Shown here: positions 1 to 10,061 of the stretch, piece by piece
How the letters are laid out: every line of letters begins with the position of its first letter
How positions within the stretch are numbered: the first letter of the stretch is position 1
From: CAVXYG01 sp963706835
GTDB taxonomy: Bacteria; Actinomycetota; Actinomycetes; S36-B12; GCA-2699445
Length of the DNA stretch: 64,000 nt
Assembly (NCBI GenBank): GCA_963706835.1
Contig: CAVPOB010000040.1
Span: 262,480 to 326,479, forward strand
Reading direction: 5' to 3'
Position numbers and translations under genes: made by a program
Notes under the pieces: generated by a model
Told to the model about the DNA's origin: nothing
Seen by the model: only the letters and a program-made list of their open reading frames with translations
Database searches by the model: none

Positions 1-1464
1 GTGGCGATCTCATCCAGCAGCCCGGCGTGCTCGCGCCCCAGGTAGTCCAGGAACTCCGCAGTCGAAGCGCCGGATGTCCTCCACCGGGACGTCATCGAGG
101 CTGCCGGAGGTGCCCGACCATACCGAGACGACTTCGCGCTCCATGGAGTACGGCTGGTACTGCGGCTGCTTGAGCAGCTCCACCAGCCGAGTGCCGCGCT
201 CCAACTGCGCCTTCGATGCGGCGTCAAGGTCGGATCCGAAGGCGGCGAAGGCCTCCAGCTCACGGAACTGGGCCAGGTCCAGCCGAAGCCGCCCGGCGAC
301 CTTGCGCATCGCCTTGGGCTGAGCCGAGCCGCCGACCCGGGAGACCGAGATGCCCACGTTGATGGCGGGCCGGACTCCGGAGTTGAACAGGTCCGACTCC
401 AGGAAGCACTGGCCGTCGGTGATGGAGATGACGTTGGTCGGGATGTAGGCCGACACGTCGTTGGCCTTGGTCTCGATGATCGGCAGCCCGGTCATCGAAC
501 CGCCGCCGAGCTCGTCGGAGAGCTTGGCGCAGCGCTCCAGCAGCCGCGAGTGCAAGTAGAAGACGTCGCCGGGGTACGCCTCGCGACCGGGCGGACGGCG
601 CAGCAGCAGCGACACCGCGCGGTAGGCCTCGGCCTGCTTGCTGAGGTCGTCGAAGATGATGAGTACGTGCTTGCCCTGGTACATCCAGTGCTGGCCGATG
701 GCGGAGCCGGTGTAGGGCGCGAGGTACTTGAAGCCGGCATTATCGGAGGCCGGGGCGGCCACGATGGTCGTGTACTCCATCGCGCCGTACTCCTCCAGCG
801 CGCCCTTCACACCGGCGATCGTGGAGCCCTTCTGGCCGATGGCGACGTAGATGCAGCGGACCTGCTTCTTCGGGTCGCCGGACTCCCAGTTCTCCTTCTG
901 CGCCAGGATCGTGTCCAGGCACACCGCGGTCTTCCCGGTCTGGCGGTCGCCGATGATCAACTGTCGCTGGCCCCGGCCGATGGCGGTCATCGCGTCGATG
1001 GCCTTGATACCGGTGCGCAGGGACTCCTTCACCGGCTGACGCATGATCACGTTGGGCGCCTGCAGCTCCAGCGCCCGCCGGCCCTCGGTAGCGATCTCGC
1101 CCATGCCATCGATGGGCTCGCCCAGCGGATTGACCACGCGGCCGAGGTAGCCGTCGCCGACGGGAACCGACAGCACCTCGCCGGTCCGCCGCACCGGCTG
1201 GCCCTCCTCGATCTGCGAGCCGTCGCCGAGCAGCACGGCGCCGATCTCGCGGACGTCCAGGTTCAGGGCGACGCCCAGCAGGCCGCCCTCGAACTCCAGG
1301 AGCTCGTTGGTCATGGCCGAGTGCAGGCCTTCGACGCGGGCGATGCCGTCACCGGTCTCGATGACCATGCCCACCTCGTTGCGGGCAGTGGTCGCAGTGA
1401 AGGAGGCCACGTTGCGCTCGATGGCCTCCCGGATCTCATCCGGGCGGATGGTGAGCTCCGTCAT
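1..1464 (-). CDS. atpA: F1 ATP synthase subunit alpha (3' end outside window)
   Basis: Nucleotide-binding alpha subunit of the F1 catalytic head. The ATG at 1462-1464 begins MTELTIRPDE. The beta-barrel N-domain is followed by the P-loop GDRQTGKTA at residues 172-180 and by the C-terminal region with VPVEDIRRFD. Just after RRFD, near base 61, the frame breaks: removing one surplus T restores DAEFLDYLGREHAGLLDEI, the normal alpha-subunit ending. That reading continues off the left edge, so the gene is both partial and frame-broken here. It is the last visible gene of the minus-strand order B-E-F-H-A; gamma, beta and epsilon should lie to the left. Identity is certain. The frameshift in an essential gene is most simply a sequencing error. 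Confidence 0.97.
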
Positions 1465-1525
1465 GGTCGCTCGTTCCCTCTCGTCGAGCCAGGGATCGCC
1501 CCGGCGGGTCGTTGGCTGGTTGGCA

Positions 1526-2336
1526 CTAGCCGGCCAGGCGGCGTCGTGCTTGGTTGAGTTTGTGGGCCAGGGTGCCGTCGATGAGTTCATCGCCGACCTG
1601 GACCGAGACCCCGCCGATCGCGGTTGGGTCGATTTCGACGCTGAGCTGCACGGGCTGGCCGTACACGTTCCGCAGCGCCGCCGCCAGCCGCTCCTCCTGA
1701 GCCGGCTCCAGCGGCGCCGCCACCCGAACGACGGCGGCGATCTCGCCGCGCCGAACGGCTGCCAGTTCCACCATGGTGTTGAGCGCTTCCTCGATGCGCC
1801 GCCCACGCAGGTGGGTCACGACGAAGCCGGCCAGCTGGGCAGTGATCGGACTGGTGCGGCCGTCGAGCAGATCGGCCACGATCGCCCGCTTGGCCCCGAT
1901 CGGGGTGCCCGGAACCGGTGAGCGTCAACTGCAACTCCCCGTTGGCATCCACTACTCGGCCGAACCGGAACAGTTCTTCGGCGACGTCGTCCGCGGTGCC
2001 CGCTTTCTCCGCCGCGCCGATCAGCGCAGAGGCCCCCGCCAGTTCTAGCGCATCGACGAGATCGCCGTCGGTGCCCCATCGCAGGCTCACGGCGGTGGTG
2101 GCCAGCGACAGGGCCAGCGGCGAAATCTGCTCCCCCACCAGCCGCTCCACGATCCCCTTGCGAGCGGACTCAGCCATGCCGCCGTCCGCCAGCACCATGC
2201 GCAGGGACTTCTCCCGGGTCAGCAGGTCGGTGACTGCCAGCAGGTCCGACCCGGCCCGCTCCAGGCCGGGATCGGAATAGGCGGCATCGACCGCCTCATT
2301 GAGCAGGAGCAGCGAGGTGCGCGATGAACCGAGCAT
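1526..2336 (-). CDS. atpH: F1 ATP synthase subunit delta, frame-broken
   Basis: Delta subunit (OSCP homologue), the peripheral-stalk cap joining F1 to subunit b. The first part reads MLGSSRTSLLLLNEAVDAAY and runs to about base 1915. The continuation is in another frame: LLDGRTSPITAQLAGFVV, then the conserved C-terminal segment RNVYGQPVQLSVEIDPTAIG, then GGVSVQVGDELIDGTL. Both pieces match the delta family, and their combined length of about 270 residues is typical of actinobacteria. The start ATG overlaps the atpF stop by one base (TGATG), so the genes are translationally coupled. The single break near 1905-1915 is probably a base-call error. Confidence 0.93.
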
Positions 2337-2896
2337 CAGGCCCGTCCCGCCTGCTCCAGCTCATCGATGAAGCGATCCACCACGGCATTGGCGCGCTGCC
2401 GATCCAACGACTCCCCGATGATCTTCTCGGCCAAGTCGGTGGCCACGGTGCCAGCGTCGCGGCGCAGGTCAGCGGTGGCCTTCGCTCGCTCCGCGGCGAT
2501 GCTGGCCACGGCATTGGCCTGGACGGCAGCGGCTGTAGCCTCTGCCTCGCGCCGGGCCTCCGCGATGATCTGCAACTTCTCGGACTCGGCCTTCTCCCTG
2601 ATGGCGGCGGCCTCCTCGCGGGCCCGGGCCAAATGCGCCTGGTACTGCACCAGCGAGTCCCGTGCCTCGGCCTGCATCCGCTCCGCCTTGGCGATGCCGC
2701 CCTCGATCTGAGCCGACCGCTCTGCCATCACCTCGCTCAGCCGCGGCATCACGTACTTCCAGAACAGCAGGAAGATGATGAGGAAGCACAAGCCGCCCCA
2801 GATGATGTCGTAGATCGCCGGGAGGAGCGGGTTCTCCGACTCGCCCTCGGTCGCTGCCGTGACAGCTGCGGTGACGCCTGTCGCTAGTGACCACAT
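2336..2896 (-). CDS. atpF: F0 ATP synthase subunit b
   Basis: Membrane-anchored peripheral stalk, 186 residues. One N-terminal transmembrane helix (about residues 28-50, IIWGGLCFLIIFLLFWKYVM) is followed by a long Ala/Glu/Arg-rich coiled coil (AEARREAEATAAAVQANAVA) that dimerises and binds delta. Length and architecture are normal. It overlaps atpH by one base and follows atpE by 58 bases. Nothing unusual is seen. Confidence 0.97.
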   Translation of the reverse strand: MWSLATGVTAAVTAATEGESENPLLPAIYDIIWGGLCFLIIFLLFWKYVMPRLSEVMAERSAQIEGGIAKAERMQAEARDSLVQYQAHLARAREEAAAIREKAESEKLQIIAEARREAEATAAAVQANAVASIAAERAKATADLRRDAGTVATDLAEKIIGESLDRQRANAVVDRFIDELEQAGRA

Positions 2897-2954
2897 CGTG
2901 CTCTCGCTTCTTCGCTCTGCCCTGGATGACGGGGTTTGGGGTTCCGGTCGCGGA

Positions 2955-3179
2955 TCAGGTGAAGATGAAGCCGGCGACCAGACCGATCAGCGCCAGCGCC
3001 TCGGTGAAGGCGATGCCCAGGAACATGTTGGTGCGCAGCACCCCGGTGGCCTCGGGCTGGCGGGCGATGCTCTCGACGGTCTTGCCGACCAAGATGCCGA
3101 TACCGATACCCGGACCGATGGCCGCCAGGCCATAGCCCACGGAGTTGATGTTGCCGTTGATCTCGGCGAGTAGTTCCAT
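2955..3179 (-). CDS. atpE: F0 ATP synthase subunit c
   Basis: Proteolipid of the rotating ring, 74 residues. It has two transmembrane helices around a polar loop (ESIARQPEATGVLRT). The first helix carries the glycine-rich packing run GPGIGIGILVGK. The carboxylate that carries the proton is Glu60, in GIAFTEALALIG. No sodium-site signature is evident, so a proton-driven enzyme is likely. The gene lies between atpB and atpF in the usual order. Confidence 0.97.
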   Translation of the reverse strand: MELLAEINGNINSVGYGLAAIGPGIGIGILVGKTVESIARQPEATGVLRTNMFLGIAFTEALALIGLVAGFIFT

Positions 3180-3227
3180 TCTCAGTTCCTTTCCGTTGTC
3201 GCGCGAGGCTGGGTGCCCGAACGATGA

Positions 3228-4037
3228 TCAGTGCTCCTCACTGATGGCCCCATCGATGTAGACGGCGGTCAGCAGTGTGAAGACGTATGCCTGCAGGAAG
3301 ATGATGAGCAGCTCGAACAGGGTGAAGGCGAACCCGAAGGCAAACGCGGGCACCGCCGCGAGCTTCAGCAGCCCGTCCAGCTCGAAGAGGAAGTACGAGG
3401 TGGCGCTGAAGAACAGCACCAGCAGGATGTGGCCGGACATCATGTTGGCCATCAGACGGACGGCCAGAGTGAACGGCCGCAGCATGAAGGTCGAGACGAA
3501 CTCGATCGGAATCACCAACACGTACAGCGGAGCCGGCACGCCCGGCGGCATGAGGCTCAGCTTCAGGTAGGGGAAGAACCCATGGGCGCGGATGCCCTCG
3601 ACGTTGAACATCACCCACGCGACCATGGCGAACACCAGCGTCACACCGATGACCGACGTCACCGGGATGTGCATCAGCGGCAACACCCCGGTGAAGTTGA
3701 AGAACAGGATGAGGAAGAACATCGCCATCAGGTAGGGCGCGTACTTGCGGCCCCTCTCGCCCATGATTTCCCCGACGATCGCCGCGCGCATGCCGTTGAT
3801 GGCGTACTCGGCGAAGTTCTGCAGGCCGCCGGGCACGACCTTGGGACGGGCGAACGCCACAACCAGGAGCAACGACAGCACGCCGGTCATCAGCAGGGCG
3901 ATGGCGTTGATCCGGGTCATCGCCAGTGGTGTGCCCTCGAACAACAGGGGATCGGGGAAGAAGTCATTGAGGTTCGGGGGCGAGAAGCCATCGCCGTCGC
4001 CGCCGGCCGCAGCCACAGCGGTTGGCAGTGCAGTCAC
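3228..4037 (-). CDS. atpB: F0 ATP synthase subunit a
   Basis: Membrane stator subunit forming the proton half-channels. I take the GTG at 4035-4037 (VTALPTAVAAAGG) as start because AGGGAG lies five bases upstream; the open frame extends further but has no family similarity there. Several hydrophobic helices follow, including the hallmark segment PFTLAVRLMANMMSGHILL, whose arginine faces the c-ring, and a last helix pair ending near AYVFTLLTAVYIDGAISEEH. It is the first core gene of the operon after two small membrane proteins. Confidence 0.96.
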   Translation of the reverse strand: MTALPTAVAAAGGDGDGFSPPNLNDFFPDPLLFEGTPLAMTRINAIALLMTGVLSLLLVVAFARPKVVPGGLQNFAEYAINGMRAAIVGEIMGERGRKYAPYLMAMFFLILFFNFTGVLPLMHIPVTSVIGVTLVFAMVAWVMFNVEGIRAHGFFPYLKLSLMPPGVPAPLYVLVIPIEFVSTFMLRPFTLAVRLMANMMSGHILLVLFFSATSYFLFELDGLLKLAAVPAFAFGFAFTLFELLIIFLQAYVFTLLTAVYIDGAISEEH

Positions 4038-4060
4038 CGATACTCCCTGTGTCGGACCGC

Positions 4061-4303
4061 TCAGGAGCGGCCGTAGCGGAAATAGGTGATGTAGAACGCC
4101 ACCACGAACCCGAGCACGATTCCGATCGGCAGGAACACCCGATGGGTTCCGACGACGAGATCGATGCCCGCCCCGATCAGGCCCCATGTTACGGGACCGG
4201 CCACCAGCGTCGAGACCATACCCCAGGCATCGTGCTCGCTGAGATTCCTCGGCTCAATCGGCTTCGGGTCCGGCCTGTTCACGGAGTCGGAGCGTTCAGT
4301 CAT
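4061..4303 (-). CDS. AtpZ/AtpI-like small membrane protein
   Basis: An 80-residue protein with a polar N-terminus (MTERSDSVNRPDPKPIEPRN) and two hydrophobic helices (about residues 28-50 and 56-76) ending YITYFRYGRS. Size, two-helix layout and position directly before atpB match the AtpZ/AtpI family, which assists c-ring assembly or carries divalent cations. The role in this organism is inferred from position only. Confidence 0.75.
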   Translation of the reverse strand: MTERSDSVNRPDPKPIEPRNLSEHDAWGMVSTLVAGPVTWGLIGAGIDLVVGTHRVFLPIGIVLGFVVAFYITYFRYGRS

Positions 4304-4378
4304 CGGCGATCAACCTAGCACACGGCCGATCGCCACCCACCGGTGGATGACGGTGCGATCGCAGCGCGCCGACCGCCT

Positions 4379-4840
4379 TCACGGGGACTCCTGGGACTCT
4401 GGGGCGAACTCCGTCTCGACGTACAGCACCCGGGTGCGCGCCACGATCCAGGCCTCCATGCCCAGGTAGCCGAACGTGGTGATCAGCAAGGTGCCGAAGA
4501 ACACGCCGCGACTGTAGAAGTCGGCCCCGTCCAGCACTGCCAGCATCGCGATGAGCGCGACGATCTTGACCAGCCACGAACCCATGACCGCCATGCCGAG
4601 CCATTGCGGTTGCAGCCGCGCGGTCGCGATCGCCATCCATGCGGTGAGCGTGAAGAACACCAATGGGATGCCGAAGCCGAGCAGACCGCCCCACGTCCCG
4701 GGCGTCCCGGCCAGCAAGGAGCCGATCCCCATGGCCAGCGGCAGCCCGATCGCGCCAATGATCAGGCCCAGGCGCAAGACCGCCCGCATCGGCTTGAGCA
4801 GGCTCTCCGGCGCGCGTTGCGTGCGCAGCGTCGAGGTCAC
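4379..4840 (-). CDS. Conserved four-helix membrane protein of the atp locus
   Basis: 153 residues with about four transmembrane segments: around 26-45, 50-72, 82-103 and 110-130 (FFGTLLITTFGYLGMEAWIV). A similar uncharacterised ATP-synthase-I-like protein sits upstream of atpB in many actinobacteria, and this one occupies the same place between the wecA-like gene and the AtpZ-like gene. A part in ATP synthase biogenesis is a guess from location. No catalytic motif is seen. Confidence 0.7.
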   Translation of the reverse strand: MTSTLRTQRAPESLLKPMRAVLRLGLIIGAIGLPLAMGIGSLLAGTPGTWGGLLGFGIPLVFFTLTAWMAIATARLQPQWLGMAVMGSWLVKIVALIAMLAVLDGADFYSRGVFFGTLLITTFGYLGMEAWIVARTRVLYVETEFAPESQESP

Positions 4841-4877
4841 CAGGCACTCCCCCTCCGGCGGTGCCCATCACCGCCCG

Positions 4878-5981
4878 TCATGCGCTCACCGGTGCATTGC
4901 GGCCCGGTGCGCGCAGGGCGACGAGGAGCAGCCCGAACATCACCGCCCCGATCGCCAGCGCCCAATCGATGGGGATGAAGGCCATCGCCACCACGGTTCC
5001 TGCCAGCGTCGCCGCCCACCCGTACATCAGCAGCACCGCCCTGGTCTGGGAGTGCCCGATCTCGAGGATCCGGTGGTGCAGGTGGCCCTTGTCCGGGTGG
5101 AACGGCGACCGCCCGGCCCAGGTGCGCCGCACGACCGCCAGCACCAGGTCCAGGAAGGGGATCGCCAGCACCGCGAACGGCAGCACCAGCGGCAGCAGGG
5201 CGGGGAGCACCGTGACGCCGACCAGCGCATTGGGGTCCACCCGGCCCAGCAGCGTGATGGTGGAGGTCGCCAGGATCAGCCCGATGAGCATGGAGCCGGT
5301 GTCGCCCATGAAGAGCCGGGCGCGGTAGAAGTTGTGCGGCAGGAAGCCGACGCAGGCTCCGACCAGCGCCGCGGACACCAGCGTGGACAGCGTGGCGCGC
5401 TCGAAGCCCTCCACGACGCGTCAGCAGGTAGGAGTAGGCGAAGAACGCCGTGGCGGCGATGGCGGCGATCCCGGCGGCCAGGCCGTCGAGTCCGTCGACG
5501 AAGTTGATGGCATTGATGGTCACCACGACGATGAAGACGGTCAGCAGCACGCTCGTCAAGGGGTCCAGGACGAAGACGCCGCCGATCGGGCAGCCAGGAC
5601 ACCGAGATCCCGCCGTAGGCCAGGATGCCCGCGGCCAGCGCCTGGCCGGCGAACTTGGTCGGCGCATCGAGGCCCCAGCGGTCGTCCACGACCCCGACCG
5701 CGACCAGCACGAGCATGCTGGCCAGCAACGCCGTCGCGGTGCCGGTCTCCCGGTCGAAGACGGTCTGCATCAGCGGCAGTTGGCTGGCGAAGAGGAATGC
5801 GGCGAGCAGGCCCAGCGGCGATCGCCAGACCCGCCGAGCCGCGGCGTCGGGGTGGAGTGCACGTCGCGGTCGCGGACCGCGGCGATGGCGCCGATCCGGA
5901 TCGCGAAGCGCCGCACCGCCGGGCGTGCGCGAGGTAGGTCAGCGCCGCCGCTGCGAACAGGCACAGCAGGTACTCGCGCAC
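4878..5981 (-). CDS. Polyprenyl-phosphate GlcNAc-1-phosphate transferase (WecA/MraY family), frame-broken
   Basis: Integral membrane enzyme that moves a sugar-1-phosphate from a UDP-sugar to decaprenyl phosphate, the first step of arabinogalactan-type or other wall-polymer linkers. Signatures appear in order but in several frames: N-terminus MREYLLCLFAAAALTYL, VGVVDDRWGLDAPTKF, INAINFVDGLDGLAAG (the metal-binding Asp segment), FLPHNFYRARLFMGDTGSM and HLHHRILEIGHSQT. All are classic WecA/MraY motifs. The frame changes at roughly 5930, 5820, 5590 and 5420, so at least four indels separate the pieces; since the pieces abut correctly I treat it as one gene damaged by sequencing error. In actinobacteria a wecA-type gene normally sits between sua5 and atp, as here. 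Confidence 0.85.
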
Positions 5982-6000
5982 ACCGCAACCCTAAGGGCGG

Positions 6001-7274
6001 TCAGCGGGGGTAGGCCGGGCTCTTGCCGACGAGTGCCGCGACGTCCTCGCCGATGCTCGGCCGCCCGGGACCCATCCCGTCGGTCACCGCGGCCCGCGAT
6101 GAGCGTCGGCGACCTCCGCCATGTCGTCGGTGCCCATCCCCTGCGTGGTGACCGCCGGCGTGCCCACGCGGATGCCCGAGCCGACAGCGGGCGGCTGCGG
6201 GTCGTAGGGGATGGCGTTCTTGTTCAGCGCGATGCGGGCCGCGCCGCAGCGGGCCTCCGCCTCGGCGCCCGTCACGCCGGTCTGCTGCAGGTCCACCAGC
6301 ACCAGGTGCGTGTCGGTGCCACCGGAGACCGGCCGCATACCGGCCTCTGCGAGGCCGTCGGACAGTGCCTGCGCGTTGGCGATGACCTGCCGCGCGTAGG
6401 CCTGGTATTGCGGGGTCGCGGCCTCCTTCAGCGCCACGGCCTTGGCCGCCACGGCATGCATCAGCGGCCCGCCCTGCATCATCGGGAACACCGCCTTGTC
6501 GATGGCCGCGGCGTGCTCGGCGCGCGACAGGATCATCCCGCCCCGCGGACCGCGCAGCACCTTGTGCGTGGTGAAGGAGACCACGTCCGCGTACGGCACC
6601 GGGCTCGGGATGGCCTTGCCCGCCACCAGTCCGATGAAGTGGGCGGCATCGACCAGCAGGATCGCCCCGACCTCGTCGGCGATGCCGCGGAAGGCGGCGA
6701 AGTCGATGAGCCGGGAGTAGGCGGTGGCGCCGCAGATGATCATCTTCGGGCGCTCGCGCAGCGCGATGTCGCGCACCTCGTCGTAGTCGATGAACTCGGT
6801 GTCGTGCCGCACGCCGTAGGACACCACGTTGAACCACTTGCCGGAGAAGTTCACCCGGGAGCCGTGGGTGAGGTGACCGCCGTGGGGCAGGCTCATCGCC
6901 AGGACGGTTTCACCGGGCTTCACGAACGCCCCGTAGACCGCGATGTTCGCGCTGGCACCGGAGTGCGGCTGCAGGTTCGCGTGCTCCGCGCCGAAGAGTT
7001 CCTTGGCCCGGTCGATGCCGATCAACTCGGCCTTGTCGACCTCCTCGCAGCCGCCGTAGTAGCGGCGGCCGGGATAGCCCTCGGCGTACTTGTTCGACAG
7101 CGTCGAGCCCAGCGCCGCCAGCACGGCCGGGCTGGTGAAGTTCTCGCTGGCGATCAGCTGCAGGCCGCCGCGCTGCCGCTGGAGCTCCGCCAGGATGATC
7201 TCGGCGACTTCCGGGTCTTCGGCCTGCAGAGCCTCGAAATCGGGGCCCCAGAAGGGCGTGGCGGCATCGGTCAT
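6001..7274 (-). CDS. glyA: Serine hydroxymethyltransferase, frame-broken near the 3' end
   Basis: PLP enzyme converting serine and tetrahydrofolate to glycine and 5,10-methylene-THF. The first 390 or so residues are intact, with GLQLIASENFTSPAVL, GYPGRRYYGGCEEVD and the cofactor-binding VVSFTTHKVLRGPRGG, whose Schiff-base lysine is Lys238. Near base 6100 the frame breaks; removing two surplus G residues gives EVADLIAAAVTDGMG, continuing to the stop at 6001-6003 (ending VGKSPAYPR). The restored length of about 424 residues is normal. It lies between sua5 and the wecA-like gene on the same strand. Confidence 0.95.
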
Positions 7275-7353
7275 GGGGCTCTCTCCAGAGTCGACCAGCG
7301 GGTGGGCTCGGACTACTCCTCATGCTACTGGCAGTGCGGGCCCGGCCTTGCGG

Positions 7354-7953
7354 TCACTGCTCGACGACGAGGTCGGCGACCACGGCGCGCAACCGCTCCA
7401 CCGGCACCGCGCCGGCGCGCAGCAGCACCGGCGGCGAGACGGTGGCATCCACCACGGTGCTACCGGGCCCGGCGGGCCGGTCGCCGCTGTCCAGGACCAG
7501 CGCCGCTGACGCGCGCTCGGTCGGCGAGCAACCGGAGTAGACGGTGGGGCCGATGCCGCTGACCACCTCCAACAGCAGCGGATGCAGCGGCATGCGCACC
7601 ACGCAGCGGTCGGTGGGCACGGTCCAGCGCAGGGATCGCTGCAACGGCAGCACGAGACTGAGCTGACCCGGCCAGCACGCGTCCATCAGGTCCTGCGCAG
7701 CAGCGGGCACACGGCCGGCGATGCCATGCACGCCGGCGGCATGGCCCACCAGCACGCCCAGCGAGGTCGTCGCGTTCAGGCCCTTCAACCGTTGCAGTGC
7801 CGCGACCCCGGAGGCGGAGAACGCATCGGAGATCACGACGTACCCGACCTCGGCGGGTACGACCACCAATCGGCCGTTGCGCGCCCCGCGCACCGCTGCG
7901 GCAATGGCGTCGGCACGCTGGTCGGCGTCGGCGACGTCGAGGACGCGCGGCAT
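7354..7953 (-). CDS. Sua5/YrdC-type L-threonylcarbamoyladenylate synthase
   Basis: Predicted to make threonylcarbamoyl-AMP from threonine, bicarbonate and ATP for t6A in ANN-decoding tRNAs. The 199-residue protein shows the family skeleton: VVVPAEVGYVVISDAF in place of the usual PTDTVYGL segment, RLKGLNATTSLGVLV in place of the KxR binding loop, DACWPGQLSLVL and GSTVVD. Several normally strict positions differ, including the arginine of KxR, so this is a divergent member. Position directly after prmC, with a one-base TGATG overlap, is exactly that of actinobacterial sua5. Confidence 0.8.
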   Translation of the reverse strand: MPRVLDVADADQRADAIAAAVRGARNGRLVVVPAEVGYVVISDAFSASGVAALQRLKGLNATTSLGVLVGHAAGVHGIAGRVPAAAQDLMDACWPGQLSLVLPLQRSLRWTVPTDRCVVRMPLHPLLLEVVSGIGPTVYSGCSPTERASAALVLDSGDRPAGPGSTVVDATVSPPVLLRAGAVPVERLRAVVADLVVEQ

Positions 7954-8984
7954 CAGACGATCGCGCGCCTGGCGGTCGTGTAGCGCGACCGGCCGCTCAG
8001 ATCGAGGTGATCGGCCACATCGAGCCAGACCGGGCCGCGGCGCGCCAGGTCCTCGTGGCGGGCCAGCAGGCCCGGCACGCCGTCATCGCCGCCCTGCAGA
8101 TCGCCGTGCTCCAGCACCAGTGCTGCGCCGGGGGCCAGCAGATCGGCCGCGGTGTCGAGCCAGCGGCGCACCTGGTCCAGCCCGTCCGGCCCGCCGTACA
8201 GCGCAAGTTGCGGATCGTAGTCGCGCACCTCGGGGTCCCGGGGCACCGCCTCGTCCGGGATGTACGGGGGGTTGCCCACGACGAGGTGGACCGCGCCCGC
8301 GAGCCGAGCCAACGGCTGATCCGAGCGGCTGACTGCGCCCGCATCGCCCAGCACGACCAGGATTCGCGAGTTCCGCTGCCGCAGCCGCTCGGCGTGGCGC
8401 ATGACATTCTGGGTCAGCCACGGCACCGCACCGGCGTCCAGCTCCACCGCATAGACCGTCGTCTCGGGTCGCTCGGTGGCGATCGCCAGACTGATCGCTC
8501 CGGATCCGGCTCCCAGATCGACCACGACCGCCGGGCCCTGCGCCGGCAGCCGTTGCAGTGCGGCCGAGACCACGACCTCCGTCTCGGGCCTGGGAACGAA
8601 GACCCCGGGCCCGACATTGAGGTCCAGGTACCGAAAGGCCGCCTCGCCGAGGATGTGCTGCAGCGGCTCCCGCCGGGCCCGACGCTGCGCGGCCGTCATC
8701 ACGGCTTCGCGCGCTCCGGCTGCTACCGCAGGCGCCAGCGCGAGTTCGGTGATCGACCGGTCCAGCATGTGGGACAGCAAGCGGGAGGCGTCCGCCTCCG
8801 GGGACGGCACGCCGGCCTCGCGCAGCGAGTCGGCCACGGCGCGCATCAACGCAGCAACAGGTGTGGCACCTGCTTGTCCCGCAGCAGCGAAGGGCTCGGT
8901 GAGCCGCGGGGCGGGGCGCTGCACCTTCGTGCCCGCGCCGCCCTCGCACACGCACGTGCCGCAATCAGATCCGCAACCGCTCAT
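7953..8984 (-). CDS. prmC: Release factor glutamine methyltransferase with Cys-rich N-terminal extension
   Basis: SAM-dependent enzyme that methylates the GGQ glutamine of release factors. The ATG at 8982-8984 lies one base after the prfA stop and has GGAGGA just upstream, so I start there. Features include the SAM-binding VVDLGAGSGAISLAIA and the substrate-binding VVGNPPYIPDEA. The first 50 or so residues are unusual: MSGCGSDCGTCVCEGG carries cysteines at 4, 8, 11 and 13 ahead of the normal PrmC N-domain, which begins near PVAALMRAVADSLREAG. Its function is unknown; a metal site is possible. The gene is coupled to prfA and sua5. Confidence 0.93.
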   Translation of the reverse strand: MSGCGSDCGTCVCEGGAGTKVQRPAPRLTEPFAAAGQAGATPVAALMRAVADSLREAGVPSPEADASRLLSHMLDRSITELALAPAVAAGAREAVMTAAQRRARREPLQHILGEAAFRYLDLNVGPGVFVPRPETEVVVSAALQRLPAQGPAVVVDLGAGSGAISLAIATERPETTVYAVELDAGAVPWLTQNVMRHAERLRQRNSRILVVLGDAGAVSRSDQPLARLAGAVHLVVGNPPYIPDEAVPRDPEVRDYDPQLALYGGPDGLDQVRRWLDTAADLLAPGAALVLEHGDLQGGDDGVPGLLARHEDLARRGPVWLDVADHLDLSGRSRYTTARRAIV

Positions 8985-8985
8985 G

Positions 8986-10061
8986 TCATTCCTCCGCGGC
9001 CAGCCGCCGCTCGAATTCGGCCTCAGCCAACGCATCGATGACCGCGTCGAGGTCGCCGTCCAGGACTGCCTCGAGGTTGTGCGCCTTGTACCCGACTCGG
9101 TGGTCGGAGATGCGGCTCTCCGGGAAGTTGTACGTGCGCACCCGCTCGCTGCGGTCGACGGTGCGCACCTGCGCCTTGCGCGCTTCCCCGGCTGCCGCCT
9201 GCGCCTCCTCCTGCGCGGCGGCCGAGCAGTCGCGCCCGCAGGATGCGCAGCGCCTGCTCCTTGTTCTGCAGCTGGCTCTTCTCGTTCTGGCAGGACACGA
9301 CCACACCGGTGGGCAGGTGGGTGATGCGCACGGCGGAGTCGGTGGTGTTGACGCTCTGGCCACCCGGCCCGGACGAGCGGTAGACGTCGATGCGGAGGTC
9401 GTTCGGATCGATCTCGACCTCGACCTCCTCAGCTTCGGGCAGCACCAGCACGCCCGCAGCGGAGGTATGGATACGTCCGGCAGACTCGGTCACCGGGACT
9501 CGCTGGACGCGGTGCACCCCGCCCTCGAACTTCAATCGGGCGTAGGGCGCGTCGTCCGGCTGCACCGGCCCGCGGCTCTTGACAGCGATCGCAGCGTCCT
9601 TGATCCCGCCGAGGTCGGATTCCTCGCTGTCGAGCACCTCGGCCTGGCCAACCCCGACGCTCGGCGTAGCGCAGGTACATCCGCATCAGGTCGGCGGCGA
9701 AGAGCGCCGACTCCGCGCCGCCCTCCCCTGCCTTGATCTTCGAGGATGACGTCCTTGCCGTCCATGGGGTCGCGCGGCACCAGCAGCAGTCGCAGCTTGT
9801 CGGCCAGTGCCGCCTCGGCCTCGTGCGCGGCGCCGGCGTCCTCGGCGAACGATGCATCCTCGGCCGCCAGCTCATCGGCGGCGGCGGCGTCGGCGGCCGC
9901 GGCCTGCCAGGACCGGAAGCACTCCACGATGGGGCGCAACTCGGCGTACCTGCGGCCCAGCCGACGAGCCAGACCCTGATCAGCGTGCACATCGGGCTGG
10001 GAGAGCTGGTGCTCGACCTCGGCCATTTCCGCGACCAGCGGCTCGGCACGCCTTCGAACAT
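8986..10061 (-). CDS. prfA: Peptide chain release factor 1, frame-broken
   Basis: Decodes UAA and UAG and triggers peptidyl-tRNA hydrolysis. The likely start ATG at 10059-10061 (MFEGV) has GGAAGG upstream. Pieces in order: AEMAEVEHQLSQPDVHADQG; IKAGEGGAESALFAADLM; LDSEESDLGGIKDAAIAV; RSSGPGGQSVNTTDSAVRIT, which holds the catalytic GGQ; and TYNFPESRISDHRVGYKAHN to the C-terminus. The frame breaks shortly after the start and near 9738, 9652 and 9227; removing one base at each of the last three restores normal sequence. It lies between rpmE and prmC, the standard order, and its glutamine is the substrate of the downstream enzyme. Confidence 0.93.

Noticed and set aside
550..1557. 335-codon plus-strand open frame over atpA
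   Set aside because: Antisense shadow of a certain essential gene; sequence resembles nothing.
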